A stretch of 18,634 bases of DNA, taken from positions 1 through 18,634 of the forward strand of contig SPCL01000030.1 of assembly GCA_004525335.1 (NCBI GenBank). Direction: 5' to 3'. The stretch comes from Thermodesulfobacteriales bacterium (GTDB lineage Bacteria; Desulfobacterota_D; UBA1144; Nemesobacterales; UBA2774). The notes below the pieces were generated by a model. That model worked only from the letters and a program-made list of their open reading frames with translations. It searched no databases and was not told where the DNA came from. The stretch's first letter is position 1. Every line of letters begins with the position of its first letter. This document shows, one piece after another, positions 6,885 to 13,667 of the stretch. The position numbers and the translations under genes were made by a program.

Positions 6885-7296
6885 CTCCCAAACAATAGCC
6901 AAAATGAAGCAGCAAAAGTAAAAAGCAGGACTATATTAGAGCTAATTACTTGCATTTTGACTAGCTAGATATTACTTTAAGTATTAGCTGTATACCACTA
7001 TGTGCAATACCAATTTATAGCAACCCTGGGTTTCATCTTTATCCCCACTATTAAGCTGTTTTGCTACATACAACTTAATATAGTCCTATAAAAGTCTTAC
7101 CCAACCCCTCTAAAAAACTAGACCTTCTTGGGACTATACTAACTTCGTCTCTAATGATAGTATCGAACTATTCTCAAATCTAATTATGCTTAAAAGTTTT
7201 GGACCAAGATCAAGCTTAAAGACAAGATCAAGCTTAAAGAGTTGAGACTGAGTCCTTTTAACATAATTAGATATTATTTAAAGGAGGCTTTAGGAA
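6885..7296. other. Intergenic stretch, no gene seen
   Basis: About 410 AT-rich bases between the OmpA remnant and the glycine-rich lipoprotein gene. No coding frame is convincing. It contains GGACTATA at 6928-6935 and 7131-7138 with an inverted copy TATAGTCC at 7079-7086, plus an 18-base tandem duplication at 7205-7240. It ends with the ribosome site AAGGAGG (7281-7287) of the next gene. It may be decayed coding DNA related to the remnant. Confidence 0.5.
7205..7240 (+). repeat. Perfect tandem duplication, 2 x 18 bases
   Basis: CAAGATCAAGCTTAAAGA occurs at 7205-7222 and is repeated without a gap at 7223-7240. The copies are identical. It lies about 57 bases before the start of the glycine-rich lipoprotein gene, so it may be in or near its promoter. 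Confidence 0.85.
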
Positions 7297-7950
7297 ATGA
7301 AATATATTAAGTTCTTGTTCATACCGATGTTGTTTGTATCTTTAGCTTTTATGAATATTGGAGGTTGCGGAGGAAGTGGTGGCGGCGGAGGACAGCCAAC
7401 AAATCCGCCACCTACTAATCCACCCGAAGTATGTCAAATTCCGGCTTTAGATACTGACTTTTCGGACACGGGTTATTTCTTCTTTGACGCTTTTACGGGA
7501 CTAACTATGGGAGTTACCTTTACTGGAGAGGTTGTCGTTATAGCGATAGTCGACTCATTTGGAGATTCGGTAGGTGCAGGAGCTACACCTATCTCCAAAT
7601 TTGCCTGTTTGATTTTTGCGGGAGTCGTAGGCGAAGCCGTGCTCGATGCAGATGGACTCTGCGGAAAGTCAGACGACTCGACGTTATTCCTTATTCTCGA
7701 CTTCGAGATTCTGGGCGTCCCAGTTGTTGACGAAAGCATAGGAGAATGTTTCGCAGTAGAGCCCTTAGATGTAGCCGTAGCCCAAAGAGGCGAAGGCGAA
7801 TCACGTGAGGATGATATTCAAAGAGCTGTCGAGCAGGCAACTTTAAACGCTTTTCTTGGTATGCAGGAGAGAGGCGAGATCGAAGCAGAAAACGAGACAG
7901 ACATCTCTCTAGGTGACTCTCTGGATCAGATAGAGGCTCCCGTAGAGTAG
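7297..7950 (+). CDS. Glycine-rich lipoprotein of unknown function
   Basis: A 217-residue protein with a lipoprotein signal (hydrophobic 5-20, lipobox IGGC at 21-24, anchor C24), a flexible linker of Gly (25-32) and Pro/Asn/Thr (34-43), then a hydrophobic globular part (about 50-160) with Cys at 46 and several later, and an acidic, Glu-rich, probably helical end (160-217). No known domain is recognised. AAGGAGG (7281-7287) lies 9 bases before the ATG, an ideal ribosome site. A strong terminator follows the stop. The linker style resembles that of the class 3 lipase lipoprotein at 15953-16999, which suggests the same export route but not homology. Confidence 0.75.
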   Translation: MKYIKFLFIPMLFVSLAFMNIGGCGGSGGGGGQPTNPPPTNPPEVCQIPALDTDFSDTGYFFFDAFTGLTMGVTFTGEVVVIAIVDSFGDSVGAGATPISKFACLIFAGVVGEAVLDADGLCGKSDDSTLFLILDFEILGVPVVDESIGECFAVEPLDVAVAQRGEGESREDDIQRAVEQATLNAFLGMQERGEIEAENETDISLGDSLDQIEAPVE

Positions 7951-8008
7951 AAATCACAGACAAGACGAATGGAACGTGAGATCAATATATAGTAAACTTA
8001 ACTCAATA

Positions 8009-8039
8009 AAAAGCCCTGCCTTTGTCCGGCGGGGCTTTT
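8009..8039. terminator. Bidirectional rho-independent terminator
   Basis: AAAAGCCCTGCC (8009-8020) pairs with GGCGGGGCTTTT (8028-8039) across a 7-base loop, with one G-T wobble. A-rich and T-rich flanks allow it to work in both directions. It separates the convergent lipoprotein gene (ends 7950) and fghA (ends 8071). Confidence 0.9.
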
Positions 8040-8070
8040 CTTATCTGTCTGATATGAGCCTTAAGAGAAA

Positions 8071-8919
8071 TTAAATCCTTTCAAAATTCTCCGCATGAAA
8101 TTCGATATGGTCTTTAATAAAAGTGGCAATGAAATAGTAGCTGTGATCATAGTCCCGCTGCATTCTTATCTTGAGCGGAAACTTAGTTTCATGGCACGCC
8201 TCAACAAGATAATCAAGCAAAAGTTGATCCTTTAAGAACTCATCATCTGTCCCCTGGTCAACGAGGATTATATCATTTCTTCTAACTGTCCTAACTAGTT
8301 CAGACGCATCGTATTCTTTCCAAAGCTCTCTGTCTTCTCCTAGATATCCGGTGAAAGCCTTTTGCCCCCATGCGCATAATGAAGGCGCTCCGATGGGAGA
8401 AAAAGCAGAGATAGATTTATAAATATCCGGGTTTCTGAGCCCAAGCACTAGCGCCCCGTGCCCACCCATTGAATGCCCTGAGATGCCGACCCTGTCCATG
8501 TCCGCGTTAAAATTTGAAGCGACAATTTCAGGCAACTCTTTCACTACATAGTCATACATCCTGTAGTGCTCACACCAACCCGGGGTTGTGGCGTTCACAT
8601 AAAACCCGGCTCCAGAGCCAAAGTCCCGGGAGTCATGCTCACCCGGAAGGTTTGTGCCGCGCGGGCTCGTGTCGGGGCAGACCACCATTATCCCATGATG
8701 AGAAGCCCATATCTGAGCACCTGCTTTGGCGATAAAATTCTCTTCATTACAAGTGAGCCCTGAGAGCCAGAATAAAACCGGCACTTTCACTTTGTACTCC
8801 TGAGGCGGGTGATAGACAGAAAAATTCATCGGCGTCTTTGTAGATTCCGACTCGTGAGAATAAAACGTCACCGCTCCGCCGAAAGACAGATATTGTTTTA
8901 ATTTTTTAAGTTGTCCCAT
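8071..8919 (-). CDS. fghA: S-formylglutathione hydrolase
   Basis: A 282-residue alpha/beta hydrolase of the esterase D family. It splits S-formylglutathione into formate and glutathione, the last step of glutathione-dependent formaldehyde oxidation in the cytoplasm. Visible marks are WLSGLTC (51-57) near the oxyanion site, the nucleophile elbow GHSMGG (148-153) with S150, the acid region DQGTDDEFL (221-229) and DYDHSYYF (256-263) with H259. The length is normal. The ATG has no Shine-Dalgarno and lies 8 bases after the stop of the shortened alcohol dehydrogenase, so translation is probably coupled to that gene. A bidirectional terminator follows at 8009-8039. Confidence 0.95.
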   Translation of the reverse strand: MGQLKKLKQYLSFGGAVTFYSHESESTKTPMNFSVYHPPQEYKVKVPVLFWLSGLTCNEENFIAKAGAQIWASHHGIMVVCPDTSPRGTNLPGEHDSRDFGSGAGFYVNATTPGWCEHYRMYDYVVKELPEIVASNFNADMDRVGISGHSMGGHGALVLGLRNPDIYKSISAFSPIGAPSLCAWGQKAFTGYLGEDRELWKEYDASELVRTVRRNDIILVDQGTDDEFLKDQLLLDYLVEACHETKFPLKIRMQRDYDHSYYFIATFIKDHIEFHAENFERI

Positions 8920-8927
8920 TTTTAAAG

Positions 8928-9209
8928 TTAGTAGAGCACAACACTCCTTATGCTTTTGCCCTCATGCATCAAGTGAAAAGCTTCATTAATTTGCTCAAGA
9001 GGCATATTAAAACTCACAAGCTCGTCAATTTTAATATCCCCTTTCATGTAGTTATCGACAATTCCCGAAAGCATATAGGCATCCGTGTGACAGACTCCGG
9101 TGGCCACCATTCTACAGAGCACCTCGCCTTGTTTTGGTCCGTCCAGTTCAACTTCTTCAATTTCAAGATCGCGTTTTGCTTCCCATGCCACGGCTGCTCT
9201 AGTTTTCAT
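8928..9209 (-). pseudogene. frmA: Class III alcohol dehydrogenase (FrmA/AdhC) with large in-frame internal deletion
   Basis: The 93-residue product is the two ends of S-(hydroxymethyl)glutathione dehydrogenase joined together. Residues 1-49 match the N-terminus (KTRAAVAWEA, EVLCRMVATGVCHTDAYMLSG, with the first zinc ligand C40). Residues 50-93 match the C-terminus (VDNYMKGDIK, INEAFHLMHEGKSIRSVVLY). Compared with the 369-residue E. coli enzyme as I recall it, about 276 residues are missing: the four-Cys structural zinc lobe, the other catalytic zinc ligands and the NAD-binding fold. It cannot be an active dehydrogenase. The junction lies around 9063-9068. The promoter, ribosome site GGAGG (9220-9216, 6 bases before the ATG), frame and stop are intact, and fghA follows after 8 bases. 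A real deletion and an assembly error are both possible. Confidence 0.88.
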
Positions 9210-9224
9210 ATTTTGCCTCCAATG

Positions 9225-9253
9225 AGTATGAGATTAGACCCCCTGACAATCAA
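9225..9253 (-). promoter_or_regulatory. Promoter of the frmA remnant-fghA operon
   Basis: On the minus strand TTGATT (9253-9248), a 17-base spacer and CATACT (9230-9225) lie 15 bases before the ATG at 9209, with GGAGG between them. The layout closely mirrors the divergent promoter at 9347-9375. Confidence 0.6.
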
Positions 9254-9346
9254 CCGCCGCCCCGAAAACTATTATCACATAAAACCCTCTTAAAAATCCA
9301 GTTTTTTCTCAACAAGAAATTTGTTTCTTCTACAAAAAAAAACCAC

Positions 9347-9375
9347 TTGACTTTAAACCATAAAATCCCCATACT
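9347..9375 (+). promoter_or_regulatory. Promoter of the 9382-9580 transcript
   Basis: TTGACT (9347-9352), a 17-base spacer and CATACT (9370-9375); an alternative -10 is TACTAT at 9372-9377. The predicted transcript start is near 9382, immediately before the ribosome site AGGAGG. Divergent from the formaldehyde operon promoter. Confidence 0.65.
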
Positions 9376-9381
9376 ATTAGG

Positions 9382-9580
9382 TAGGAGGTAACAATAATGA
9401 AAACAAGTGACACTCCACCATACAAGGCGCTTTTCATATCGTAGTAGTGCTAGATATAGCGCTTAAAACAACAAGTGAGTCGGAACAAACACTCACAATA
9501 TAAATAGCCAAAAGGCTATTAAATCTAAAACAGATAAAAACAAAAGGGAGCCCTTCTAAAAGAAGAGGTTCCCTTTCTTA
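9382..9580 (+). ncRNA. Candidate structured small RNA with a 15-codon reading frame
   Basis: A transcript of about 195 bases is predicted between the promoter at 9347-9375 and the terminator at 9543-9582. After the short reading frame (9397-9444) come three hairpins: AGTGCTA (9446-9452) with TAGCGCT (9457-9463, one G-U pair) closed by GATA; GTGAGT (9475-9480) with ACTCAC (9491-9496); and AATAGCC (9503-9509) with GGCTATT (9514-9520) around AAAA. The terminator stem is the fourth. No known RNA family is recognised. It could be a small regulatory RNA, a dual-function RNA, a leader whose gene has been lost, or a decayed gene. Confidence 0.5.
9397..9444 (+). CDS. 15-residue leader peptide or small protein
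   Basis: TAGGAGGT (9382-9389) lies about 8 bases before an ATG that opens MKTSDTPPYKALFIS, closed by two consecutive TAG codons (9442-9447). The ribosome site is among the best in the window, so this frame is very likely translated if the transcript exists. The peptide has no membrane segment and no run of a single regulatory amino acid, so a classic attenuation leader is not obvious. It could also be the start of a former longer gene. Confidence 0.45.
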   Translation: MKTSDTPPYKALFIS

Positions 9581-9582
9581 TA
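9543..9582. terminator. Rho-independent terminator, usable from both strands
   Basis: A 15-bp stem (9543-9557 with 9561-9576) with one bulged A at 9566 and one G-T pair closes an AAA loop. On the + strand it is followed by a broken T-tract (TTTCTTATATTT). On the minus strand it is followed by TTTTGTTTTTATC. It serves the + strand unit from 9382 and the minus-strand membrane gene ending at 9609. Confidence 0.85.
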
Positions 9583-9608
9583 TTTGGGCTTTAAAACACC
9601 TTTTAGAA

Positions 9609-9935
9609 TTATTTATTTTCTGTCTTTTTCAATCTGAATATATATACACCTGCTATTGCTACGGCAAAAGCAGTCAGAGATCCAATAACCGACTCCACAA
9701 ACCTGAGCGTGGCATTCTCTACGGGACCAATATCAGTAACAATCACCGAGACTATCATCACAACCGCTACAAACACGCCCGAAATAACGGCCCACAACCC
9801 GCCTATTTCAGCAGTCCCCCAATGGAACATGGCTGTGAAGTAATAACCAAGAAGGTAAGCAATTACTGCAACAATAAAATTTTCTACAACAGCTCTGAAT
9901 ATTTGTGATTTAAACATCGATAGACTCTGGTTCAC
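9609..9935 (-). CDS. Small three-span membrane protein (FUSC-like in style)
   Basis: A 108-residue hydrophobic protein with likely membrane spans at about 13-33, 46-66 and 79-100 and a short basic end (RLKKTENK). The pattern AEIGGLWAVISGVFVAVV recalls the membrane half of FUSC/aromatic-acid-exporter proteins, where a Tyr/Leu-Trp-Ala-x-Ile-Ser step precedes the next span, but it lacks the rest of that family, so the assignment is tentative. The start is given as GTG at 9935; the ATG at 9917 (codon 7) is an equal alternative, since neither has a strong ribosome site. A promoter lies 19 bases upstream of the GTG and a terminator follows. Confidence 0.65.
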   Translation of the reverse strand: MNQSLSMFKSQIFRAVVENFIVAVIAYLLGYYFTAMFHWGTAEIGGLWAVISGVFVAVVMIVSVIVTDIGPVENATLRFVESVIGSLTAFAVAIAGVYIFRLKKTENK

Positions 9936-9954
9936 CGCTTAAGAAAGTCTGAAT

Positions 9955-9984
9955 ATTATACTTAAAGTTTGCGTATTCTCCCAA
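9955..9984 (-). promoter_or_regulatory. Promoter of the three-span membrane protein gene
   Basis: On the minus strand TTGGGA (9984-9979), an 18-base spacer and a perfect TATAAT (9960-9955). The transcript would start about 12 bases before the GTG at 9935. Confidence 0.6.
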
Positions 9985-10074
9985 TATAGATTTCTGTGGC
10001 TCATCTTGTATTCCAGTTGAATAATAAACTTCCAATCAGTTAAGATTTGGCCCCGTAACCCAAGAAGAATAAAG

Positions 10075-10548
10075 TCATGGAGCACCAAAAAACATTTTAA
10101 AGGTTTTCTCATCTAAGATGTAGGAGAAGTAAGTTTTTCTAAGCAGCTTTTCAAAAAAGATTTTTGACTCAAGAGCTTCCCTTTCTGGATATGCAAACAT
10201 TTCAACTAAGTGCTCGCCTTCTTTAGCCCCGATTAGCTCAAACATATATGCATATTCTTTTTCTGATATTCCATATGATATCCCGTATTCAGGACGTTCA
10301 TCGGAGGTGAAAAAGCCGAAGTTGTCCAGTTTCTCCGCCACTTTATCGCAGATTATTCTTCCGTATTTCTTCGTTTCATCCACGTCCTTTCTGAAAAGTC
10401 CCTTAAGCATAGGATATTTTGCGCAGTAGAGCTTGTTACCATTGTTCTGGATAATCTTGCACTTGGTTCCCGGCAGATCAACAAAGTAAAGTATTGATGG
10501 CGAAACAGGATAAAGCATCAGGTCTTTTACTATAGTTTCCTCAGGCAC
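10075..10548 (-). CDS. Protein of unknown function, 157 residues
   Basis: Not recognised. The protein is soluble, rich in Tyr, Phe, Lys and Glu, with no signal peptide. Notable segments are VDLPGTKCKIIQNNGNKLYC (23-42), with two Cys, and PEYGISYGISEKEYAYMFELIGAKEGEH (86-113). Reading is clearly genuine: the GTG at 10548 has AGGAGG (10559-10554) 5 bases upstream, the best ribosome site here; an overlapping ATG at 10550 is in another frame. It lies downstream of the methyltransferase gene, but a terminator at 10643-10684 separates them, so it is probably its own unit. No function is proposed. Confidence 0.7.
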   Translation of the reverse strand: MPEETIVKDLMLYPVSPSILYFVDLPGTKCKIIQNNGNKLYCAKYPMLKGLFRKDVDETKKYGRIICDKVAEKLDNFGFFTSDERPEYGISYGISEKEYAYMFELIGAKEGEHLVEMFAYPEREALESKIFFEKLLRKTYFSYILDEKTFKMFFGAP

Positions 10549-10642
10549 ATAATCCTCCTATATATATATTAGATATCGCAGAAGAAAATTAGATTCAACT
10601 ATACATATGAAAAGTTTGAAAATATCAGACACGCGGTTGAAC

Positions 10643-10684
10643 AAAAAAAGTTATAAGGGGACGGAGCAATCTAGTTCCGCCCCC
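10643..10684 (-). terminator. Rho-independent terminator of the methyltransferase gene
   Basis: On the minus strand GGGGGCGGA (10684-10676) pairs with TCCGTCCCC (10665-10657) over a 10-base loop, followed by TTATAAC and TTTTTTT. One pair is G-U on the minus strand but would be an A-C mismatch on the + strand, which supports leftward use. It ends the gene at 10696-11514, whose stop is 11 bases upstream. Confidence 0.8.
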
Positions 10685-10695
10685 ATACTTTTTTC

Positions 10696-11514
10696 TCATG
10701 CTTTTATAGCTTCAACTTCCAGATACTCGGCGGCAAAATCTGTTGTGCCGTCGGTTGAGGTATTATATTCTGAGAACACCCTTTCAAGCCCTTCTCTTAG
10801 AGATTTTCTTCCCTCATCATCAAGAGACTCATAACCCCTTTCTGTAGGACCGTAGTTGTCAAAGAAAAACTGTACAACTTCCGGAACTCCAAACGGATAG
10901 GTCCACAAAGGATAATTCTTTTTTGTTAATGCGAGAGAGCTTACGCGGTCTCCAAAGCGGTCTTTTACTGTCTCTTCATCACCCCAAAGAGGTGGTGGAG
11001 GTACGTTTGGAGGTGGAGGCACATTGCGTCCTATTTCTCTAAACATATGTCCCACCATTCCCTGAGGAGTCCAGTTTACCATCAGGATTCTACCCCCGGG
11101 CTTACAAACTCGTAATAGCTCTGAAGCCACTTTGTCGGGATCGGGGGCAAACATCGCGCCCACTACGGTTGCTATTACGTCAAAGGAATTGTCCTCAAAT
11201 GGAAGAGATTCTGCGTCGCCCTCTTGAAATTTGGCATCAAGCCCTTCTTCTTCTGCGCGCCTTCTGGAAAATTCAATTGAATTAGGCGCTATATCAACTC
11301 CCACAACTTTTACTCCCGCTCTTGAAGCAGGGATCGATATCTGTCCCGCTCCACAAGCTACGTCTAAAAGAGTCTGACCCGGCAATATATTCCAGCTCTC
11401 CAATATTTCTATTGCTCCCGGCTCCATATATGTAGCGAAAGTGCCGTAATCCCCGGCGTTCCAAGCTCCTTTCATCTTTGTCTTGATTACATCGATATTT
11501 GGTATTGTACTCAT
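10696..11514 (-). CDS. Class I SAM-dependent methyltransferase (UbiE-like), under sigma-54 control
   Basis: A 272-residue methyltransferase. Motif I is LLDVACGAGQIS (49-60), the acidic end of strand 2 is VVGVDIA (70-76, D74), motif II/III is EGDAESLPFEDNSFDVI (98-114) and post-motif LLRVCKPGGRILMVNW (133-148). This wording is typical of the UbiE/Methyltransf_11 group acting on small molecules or lipids; the substrate is unknown. A Pro-rich loop, PPPPNVPPPPLWGDE, sits at 166-180. The start is set by GGAGG 7 bases before the ATG. A consensus sigma-54 promoter lies about 40 bases upstream and the neighbouring gene encodes a sigma-54 activator, so it is probably switched on by a specific signal. 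A terminator follows, so the unit seems to be a single gene. Confidence 0.88.
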   Translation of the reverse strand: MSTIPNIDVIKTKMKGAWNAGDYGTFATYMEPGAIEILESWNILPGQTLLDVACGAGQISIPASRAGVKVVGVDIAPNSIEFSRRRAEEEGLDAKFQEGDAESLPFEDNSFDVIATVVGAMFAPDPDKVASELLRVCKPGGRILMVNWTPQGMVGHMFREIGRNVPPPPNVPPPPLWGDEETVKDRFGDRVSSLALTKKNYPLWTYPFGVPEVVQFFFDNYGPTERGYESLDDEGRKSLREGLERVFSEYNTSTDGTTDFAAEYLEVEAIKA

Positions 11515-11552
11515 TTTACTACCTCCATATGATTTATTTACTGAACATTAAA

Positions 11553-11569
11553 TGCAAGGTGCGTGCCAA
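11553..11569 (-). promoter_or_regulatory. Sigma-54 (-24/-12) promoter of the methyltransferase gene
   Basis: On the minus strand TTGGCACG (11569-11562), CACC, TTGCA (11557-11553). This matches the published consensus TGGCACG-N4-TTGCW at every fixed position, with the GG and GC doublets correctly spaced. Transcription should start near 11542, about 28 bases before the ATG at 11514 and upstream of the ribosome site. Confidence 0.88.
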
Positions 11570-11646
11570 ACCTTATCTATTATAATTTATTGAGTATTGC
11601 GGGTAGATTACACATATAAAGTGAATTGACGAAAAATATTGAAATT

Positions 11647-11659
11647 TCGCTATCAGCGA
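11647..11659. promoter_or_regulatory. Possible activator-binding dyad
   Basis: TCGCT-ATC-AGCGA is a 13-base perfect dyad centred at 11653, about 110 bases upstream of the expected sigma-54 transcription start. That is the usual distance for an enhancer-binding activator site. Only one clear copy is seen, and binding by the neighbouring activator is inference. Confidence 0.35.
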
Positions 11660-11726
11660 GTTTTCGATACCACAATTAGCGGGAATCCGATAGTTATGAC
11701 TAAAAAGCGGGACTTTTCTGTGTTTA

Positions 11727-13667
11727 TTATGGACGTGTAAGGCCGAAAGATTTTATTTTGGAGTTTAGTGTCGAAGTAGGGATTCCAAGCATTGCCGCAG
11801 CACCGTTTTTGCCGGCTATTTTCCAGTCCGTCTTATTTAGAGCTCGTAAAATATTTACTTTCTCAAACTCCTTTAACTCATTATCCGAGAGCACCCTACT
11901 TTCATCTTCACTTAAGGGTAAAGAGATTTCTGTATCGATATTATCTCCGCCGCCCGGAAGTGCCCGCTCAAGGTTGATCTTCCCGCCCACTGAAGTAATT
12001 ACAGCGCGCTCTATTACGTTCTGAAGCTCTCTTATATTTCCGGGCCATGCGTATGAACTAAGCCGGGCAATGTCTTCATCTGAAATCGGGTCTAGAGTAA
12101 TCCCGTTTCTTTTAGAAAATTTTTCAACGAATGCGTTTGCTAGCTTTTCAATGTCTGAAGCTCGATCTCTAAGTGCAGGAACATCAATCTGAAACACATT
12201 AAGCCTGTAATAAAGATCTTCTCTGAAATTACCCTCTTTGACTTCTTTTAAGAGATCACGGTTTGTGGCCGCTATTACTCTAACATCGGTCTTCACTGTT
12301 TTAGAGCTGCCAACGGGTTCAAACTCCCCTTCCTGGAGTACACGGAGAATTTTGGATTGAAGATCTATGGGGAGCTCCCCTATCTCGTCTAGAAAAATTG
12401 TCCCCCCATCCGCTACTTTAAAACGACCATCCCTTTTTCTAGTGGCTCCGGTGAACGCACCTTGTTCGTGACCGAAAAATTCGCTCTCGATTAAACTAGA
12501 GGGAATGGCGGGGCAGTTTACTTTAATGAATGGTCTATCCGAGCGGCGGCTTGAGGAATGGATCGATCTTGCGATAAGTTCTTTACCGGTTCCTGTCTCG
12601 CCGAGGATTAATACGCAAGCTTCGGTGCCGGCAACTTTTTTCACATCACTCATCACATTCATTAAAGGCCCGCTGTCTCCTATTATCCCGTCTGATTCCG
12701 TAAGAGATTTTAGCTCCTCTTTTAGATATTCGGATTCTATAGTAAGGGAGTGTATCCTTTGTTCCGAGAGTAATCTCTCATTTACATTTCTCAGTATCAG
12801 AGTATAGAAATGTTGATTCCCCATTTCAAATCTGGAGAGAGTAGCCTCAGCGGGGAACTTCTGACCATCATCGCTAACAGCTTGCAAGCCCTGTGGTATC
12901 CATATAAATTTTTCTCCCTCGGGTCTAAGGTCAAGCGACTCCGTAAGCCTAAGCAGTTTTTCACTGCTGTCCCCAGTTAAAAAGCGGTTGAATAACCTGC
13001 CCTTAACATTTTCTCCCGTAACTCCGAATACTTTTGAAGCAGCTGAGTTTATTCGTGTAACTTTGAAGTCTTGATCGAGCTCGATTATAGCGTCCATAGC
13101 ACTGTCAAAGAGTTTTATAAGCTTCTCTTCTCGCTCAATGGTCTCTTTCTCAGCTCTCAAGCGGCGCATCTCAGCACTGGCCCGGTTGGCAAAAATGCGG
13201 AAGATGTTAAAGACTTCCTGATCTTCCAGGATAGGCTCGGTATCAATAACAGAGAGATGGCCGAGTATCTTCCCGTCCACATCCTCAAATGGAACCCCAA
13301 GATAACTCACAGCACCGGTCTTGCTAAAATCTTTTAACTCCTGGTTACCTTTATATTTTTTAAATAAATTGTCTCTTATATGAACGAGGCGCTTCTCCGT
13401 AACAACCGTCTCACATGGTGTGCCTATAACAGAGTATTCAAAGTTGTCGATCCAGCCGTCCCCTAGATAAAAGGCCTTGGCATGCATTCTCCGCTCTTTT
13501 TCAAAAAACTCGGTTACCCATGCTCCGTGAGTGTTGAGCACTTTTGAAAGGTTTTTAACCAGGGAAACAAAAAAATTCTGGCCAATCTCAGCAGACGTTC
13601 CATCAAGAATCGCTAGTATCGCTTCATTTTCTTCAATCGTACTAAAGGGTGTTCTCTGTTTTTCCAT
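11727..13667 (-). CDS. Sigma-54-dependent transcriptional activator (GAF-PAS-AAA+-Fis)
   Basis: A 646-residue bacterial enhancer-binding protein. Residues about 28-170 form a GAF sensor domain (SYLGVPFEDVDGKILGHLSV at 121-140), about 183-300 a PAS domain (DSAMDAIIELD at 188-198), and 329-556 the AAA+ domain. That domain has Walker A GETGTGKE (356-363), the sigma-54-contacting GAFTGA loop (403-408), Walker B GTIFLDE (422-428), RLNVFQIDVPALRDR (488-502) and WPGNIREL (541-548). Residues about 600-646 carry a Fis-type helix-turn-helix. It lacks a receiver domain, so control is by ligand or redox sensing through GAF/PAS, as in FhlA- or NorR-like regulators, not by a phosphorelay. The ATG overlaps the stop of the upstream small gene (TAATG) and has no own ribosome site, implying translational coupling. 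Its likely target is the adjacent sigma-54 promoter at 11553-11569. Confidence 0.93.
   Translation of the reverse strand: MEKQRTPFSTIEENEAILAILDGTSAEIGQNFFVSLVKNLSKVLNTHGAWVTEFFEKERRMHAKAFYLGDGWIDNFEYSVIGTPCETVVTEKRLVHIRDNLFKKYKGNQELKDFSKTGAVSYLGVPFEDVDGKILGHLSVIDTEPILEDQEVFNIFRIFANRASAEMRRLRAEKETIEREEKLIKLFDSAMDAIIELDQDFKVTRINSAASKVFGVTGENVKGRLFNRFLTGDSSEKLLRLTESLDLRPEGEKFIWIPQGLQAVSDDGQKFPAEATLSRFEMGNQHFYTLILRNVNERLLSEQRIHSLTIESEYLKEELKSLTESDGIIGDSGPLMNVMSDVKKVAGTEACVLILGETGTGKELIARSIHSSSRRSDRPFIKVNCPAIPSSLIESEFFGHEQGAFTGATRKRDGRFKVADGGTIFLDEIGELPIDLQSKILRVLQEGEFEPVGSSKTVKTDVRVIAATNRDLLKEVKEGNFREDLYYRLNVFQIDVPALRDRASDIEKLANAFVEKFSKRNGITLDPISDEDIARLSSYAWPGNIRELQNVIERAVITSVGGKINLERALPGGGDNIDTEISLPLSEDESRVLSDNELKEFEKVNILRALNKTDWKIAGKNGAAAMLGIPTSTLNSKIKSFGLTRP

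Noticed and set aside
7079..7138. TATAGTCC ... GGACTATA inverted repeat
   Set aside because: Only 8 bases with a 44-base gap in AT-rich DNA; likely chance.
7473..7963. Two minus-strand frames opposite the glycine-rich lipoprotein
   Set aside because: The + strand gene has an ideal ribosome site, a lipobox and a terminator; the opposite frames are shadows.
11701..11720. AAAAG/CTTTT hairpin as terminator of the sigma-54 activator
   Set aside because: The stem is only 5-6 mostly A-T pairs with a tiny loop; too weak to call.
12505..13337. Plus-strand frames inside the activator gene
   Set aside because: They are antisense to strongly conserved GAF, PAS and AAA+ motifs and have no start signals.
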